Both the position numbers and the translations under genes were made by a program. A DNA stretch of 7,803 bases from Paracoccaceae bacterium (lineage in GTDB: Bacteria; Pseudomonadota; Alphaproteobacteria; Rhodobacterales; Rhodobacteraceae), in NCBI GenBank assembly GCA_019090405.1, contig JAHRVZ010000010.1, forward strand, positions 1 through 7,803, written 5' to 3'. Below are positions 6,851 through 7,803 of the stretch, one piece after another (position 1 is the stretch's first letter; every line of letters begins with the position of its first letter). Below the pieces are notes generated by a model. It had not been told where the DNA came from. It did not search any database and saw nothing but the letters and a program-made list of their open reading frames with translations.

Positions 6851-6867
6851 TTGGTTATAATGACCAA
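6851..6867. promoter_or_regulatory. Candidate LysR operator between puuD and the LysR gene
   Basis: TTGGTTATAATGACCAA has perfect 5-bp arms (TTGGT / ACCAA) and further symmetric bases inside (form TTGGTNATNATNACCAA). It contains the T-N11-A pattern typical of LysR-family sites. It lies 54 bases from the puuD start and 24 bases from the LysR start, and contains a perfect TATAAT (6856-6861) oriented toward the LysR gene. Binding there could repress the regulator's own promoter and control puuD. The TATAAT lacks a good -35 at normal spacing; on the other strand TTGATA (6877-6872) is a possible -35 for puuD without a clear -10. Confidence 0.5.
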
Positions 6868-6890
6868 ACACTATCAAAAAATGCGGAACA

Positions 6891-7803
6891 ATGTCTTATC
6901 TCGACAATATCAGAACCTTTGTACGCGTCTATGAACTGGGCAGCATGTCGGCTGCGGGCCGTGATCTGCGCGTTTCGCCAGCGGTGACGTCGGCGCGGAT
7001 TTCCCAGCTTGAGGATTATCTGAACGTCCGGCTTTTTCAGCGTACCACGCGTAATCTGTCACCGACCGAGCAGGGCAAGGCCTTTTATGGCGGTGCCTGC
7101 GCGGTTCTTGAGGCCGTGGATGACGCCGAGGCCAATGTGGTCAATCTGACAGACAACCCTCGCGGATCGTTGTATGTGGCGGCTCCTTTGGGGGTGGGCC
7201 GACGGTTGGTTGCGCCCGAAGTGCCGGGGTTTTTGGCGGAATACCCCGATATTGATGTGCGATTGCGGTTAAGTGACCGAAGCGTGGATCTGACAACCGA
7301 GGGACTTGATCTGGCGTTTTTTCTGGGAGAGCCGGAAGACAGCAACCTGCGCATTCGCAAAATCGCGGATTGTCGGCGGGTGTTATGTGCGTCCCCGGAC
7401 TATGTTGCGGAACGGGGCAAGCCAGTAAACGGAGCCGAGCTGGTAGGTGGCAATCATGAATGTCTGAGCCTGCGCTTTCCCGGCGCAAGCGAATTTCAGT
7501 GGCGGCTGATGACGCCCGAGGGTCCGCAGCGGTTTGCAGTGACTGGTCGCTATGAATGCGATGATGGGGATGTGCTGACCGATTGGGCGCTAATGGGGCA
7601 GGGCGTTGCGCTGAAACCTGTGTTCGAAGTGGCTCAGCATTTGTTGACCGGGCGGTTGGTGCCAGTCGCGCAAGAAACCCCTCCTGTGCCGGTGCAGATG
7701 GCGTGCCTGTACACCCATCGTCGTCATCAGGACCCCAAAACCCGCCTGTTCATGGACTTTATGACAAAGCGGGTTGGAAGTATCGTCAAAGCATCCGAAA
7801 TTC
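6891..7803 (+). CDS. LysR-family transcriptional regulator (CrgA-like), open at right edge
   Basis: The frame from ATG at 6891 is open to the end of the window (304 residues, no stop yet). LysR proteins are usually about 300 residues, so only a short tail should be missing. Residues 1-60 form the winged helix-turn-helix (LDNIRTFVRVYELGSMSAAG, then SPAVTSARISQLEDYLNVRLFQRTTRNLSPTEQG). The effector domain begins near 90 (RGSLYVAAPLGVGRRLVAPEV) and includes RRVLCASPDYVAERG and DWALMGQGVALKP, which fit the CrgA-like subgroup. The ribosome-binding site is weak (GGAA only two bases before ATG). An ATG at 6881 is out of frame. Divergence from puuD suggests it regulates puuD, perhaps in response to urate or a purine product. 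The ligand cannot be read from sequence. Confidence 0.92.
   Translation, partial: MSYLDNIRTFVRVYELGSMSAAGRDLRVSPAVTSARISQLEDYLNVRLFQRTTRNLSPTEQGKAFYGGACAVLEAVDDAEANVVNLTDNPRGSLYVAAPLGVGRRLVAPEVPGFLAEYPDIDVRLRLSDRSVDLTTEGLDLAFFLGEPEDSNLRIRKIADCRRVLCASPDYVAERGKPVNGAELVGGNHECLSLRFPGASEFQWRLMTPEGPQRFAVTGRYECDDGDVLTDWALMGQGVALKPVFEVAQHLLTGRLVPVAQETPPVPVQMACLYTHRRHQDPKTRLFMDFMTKRVGSIVKASEI

Noticed and set aside
6117..6860. Plus-strand open frame of 247 codons opposite puuD
   Set aside because: It lies antisense to a clearly recognised gene, its product is rich in Gln, His and Arg with no family resemblance, and it runs across the puuD promoter. It is a shadow of puuD codon use.
1..7803. Mobile element, CRISPR array, tRNA or rRNA gene
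   Set aside because: No transposase or integrase frame, no regularly spaced direct repeats, and no tRNA-like or rRNA-like sequence was recognised on either strand.

Overview
The window holds four protein-coding genes and no RNA gene, transposase or CRISPR array. Protein features point to an alphaproteobacterium, most probably of the Rhodobacterales/Roseobacter type: a TamA with the loop motif VRGQPY, a TamB with a cleavable-looking signal peptide and an acidic mature N-terminus, and a membrane urate oxidase (PuuD) with a fused cytochrome c. Base composition looks moderately GC-rich and even across the window, and codon use in all four genes looks native. The lineage is an inference from remembered family features, not from a search.

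Layout, left to right. Positions 1-109 are non-coding and carry several overlapping inverted repeats just after the end of tamB, which may include its terminator. A minus-strand two-gene operon follows: tamA (5364 down to 3568), then tamB (3571 down to 110). The two overlap by four bases (TTGA), with tamB starting at TTG. Next is a 203-base spacer (5365-5567) with two perfect 7-bp inverted repeats and a candidate tamA promoter. puuD is also on the minus strand (6797 down to 5568). A 93-base divergent promoter region separates it from a LysR-family regulator gene on the plus strand. That gene starts at 6891 and is still open at the right edge.

How the genes work together. TamA (outer-membrane Omp85 protein) and TamB (periplasm-spanning beta-taco protein) form the translocation and assembly module, which acts in outer-membrane protein insertion and envelope homeostasis. 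PuuD oxidises urate in purine catabolism and passes electrons to its own c-type haem. The divergent LysR protein is the obvious candidate regulator of puuD, and a 17-bp inverted repeat in the shared intergenic region is a plausible operator. The tamAB and puuD/LysR units are neighbours with no evident functional link.

I see no strong case for a new multi-gene system. The most interesting signals are a perfect 9-bp x 4 tandem repeat that encodes the hydrophobic core of the TamB signal peptide, the nested inverted repeats at 1-110, the inverted repeats in front of tamA, and the likely operator between puuD and the LysR gene.
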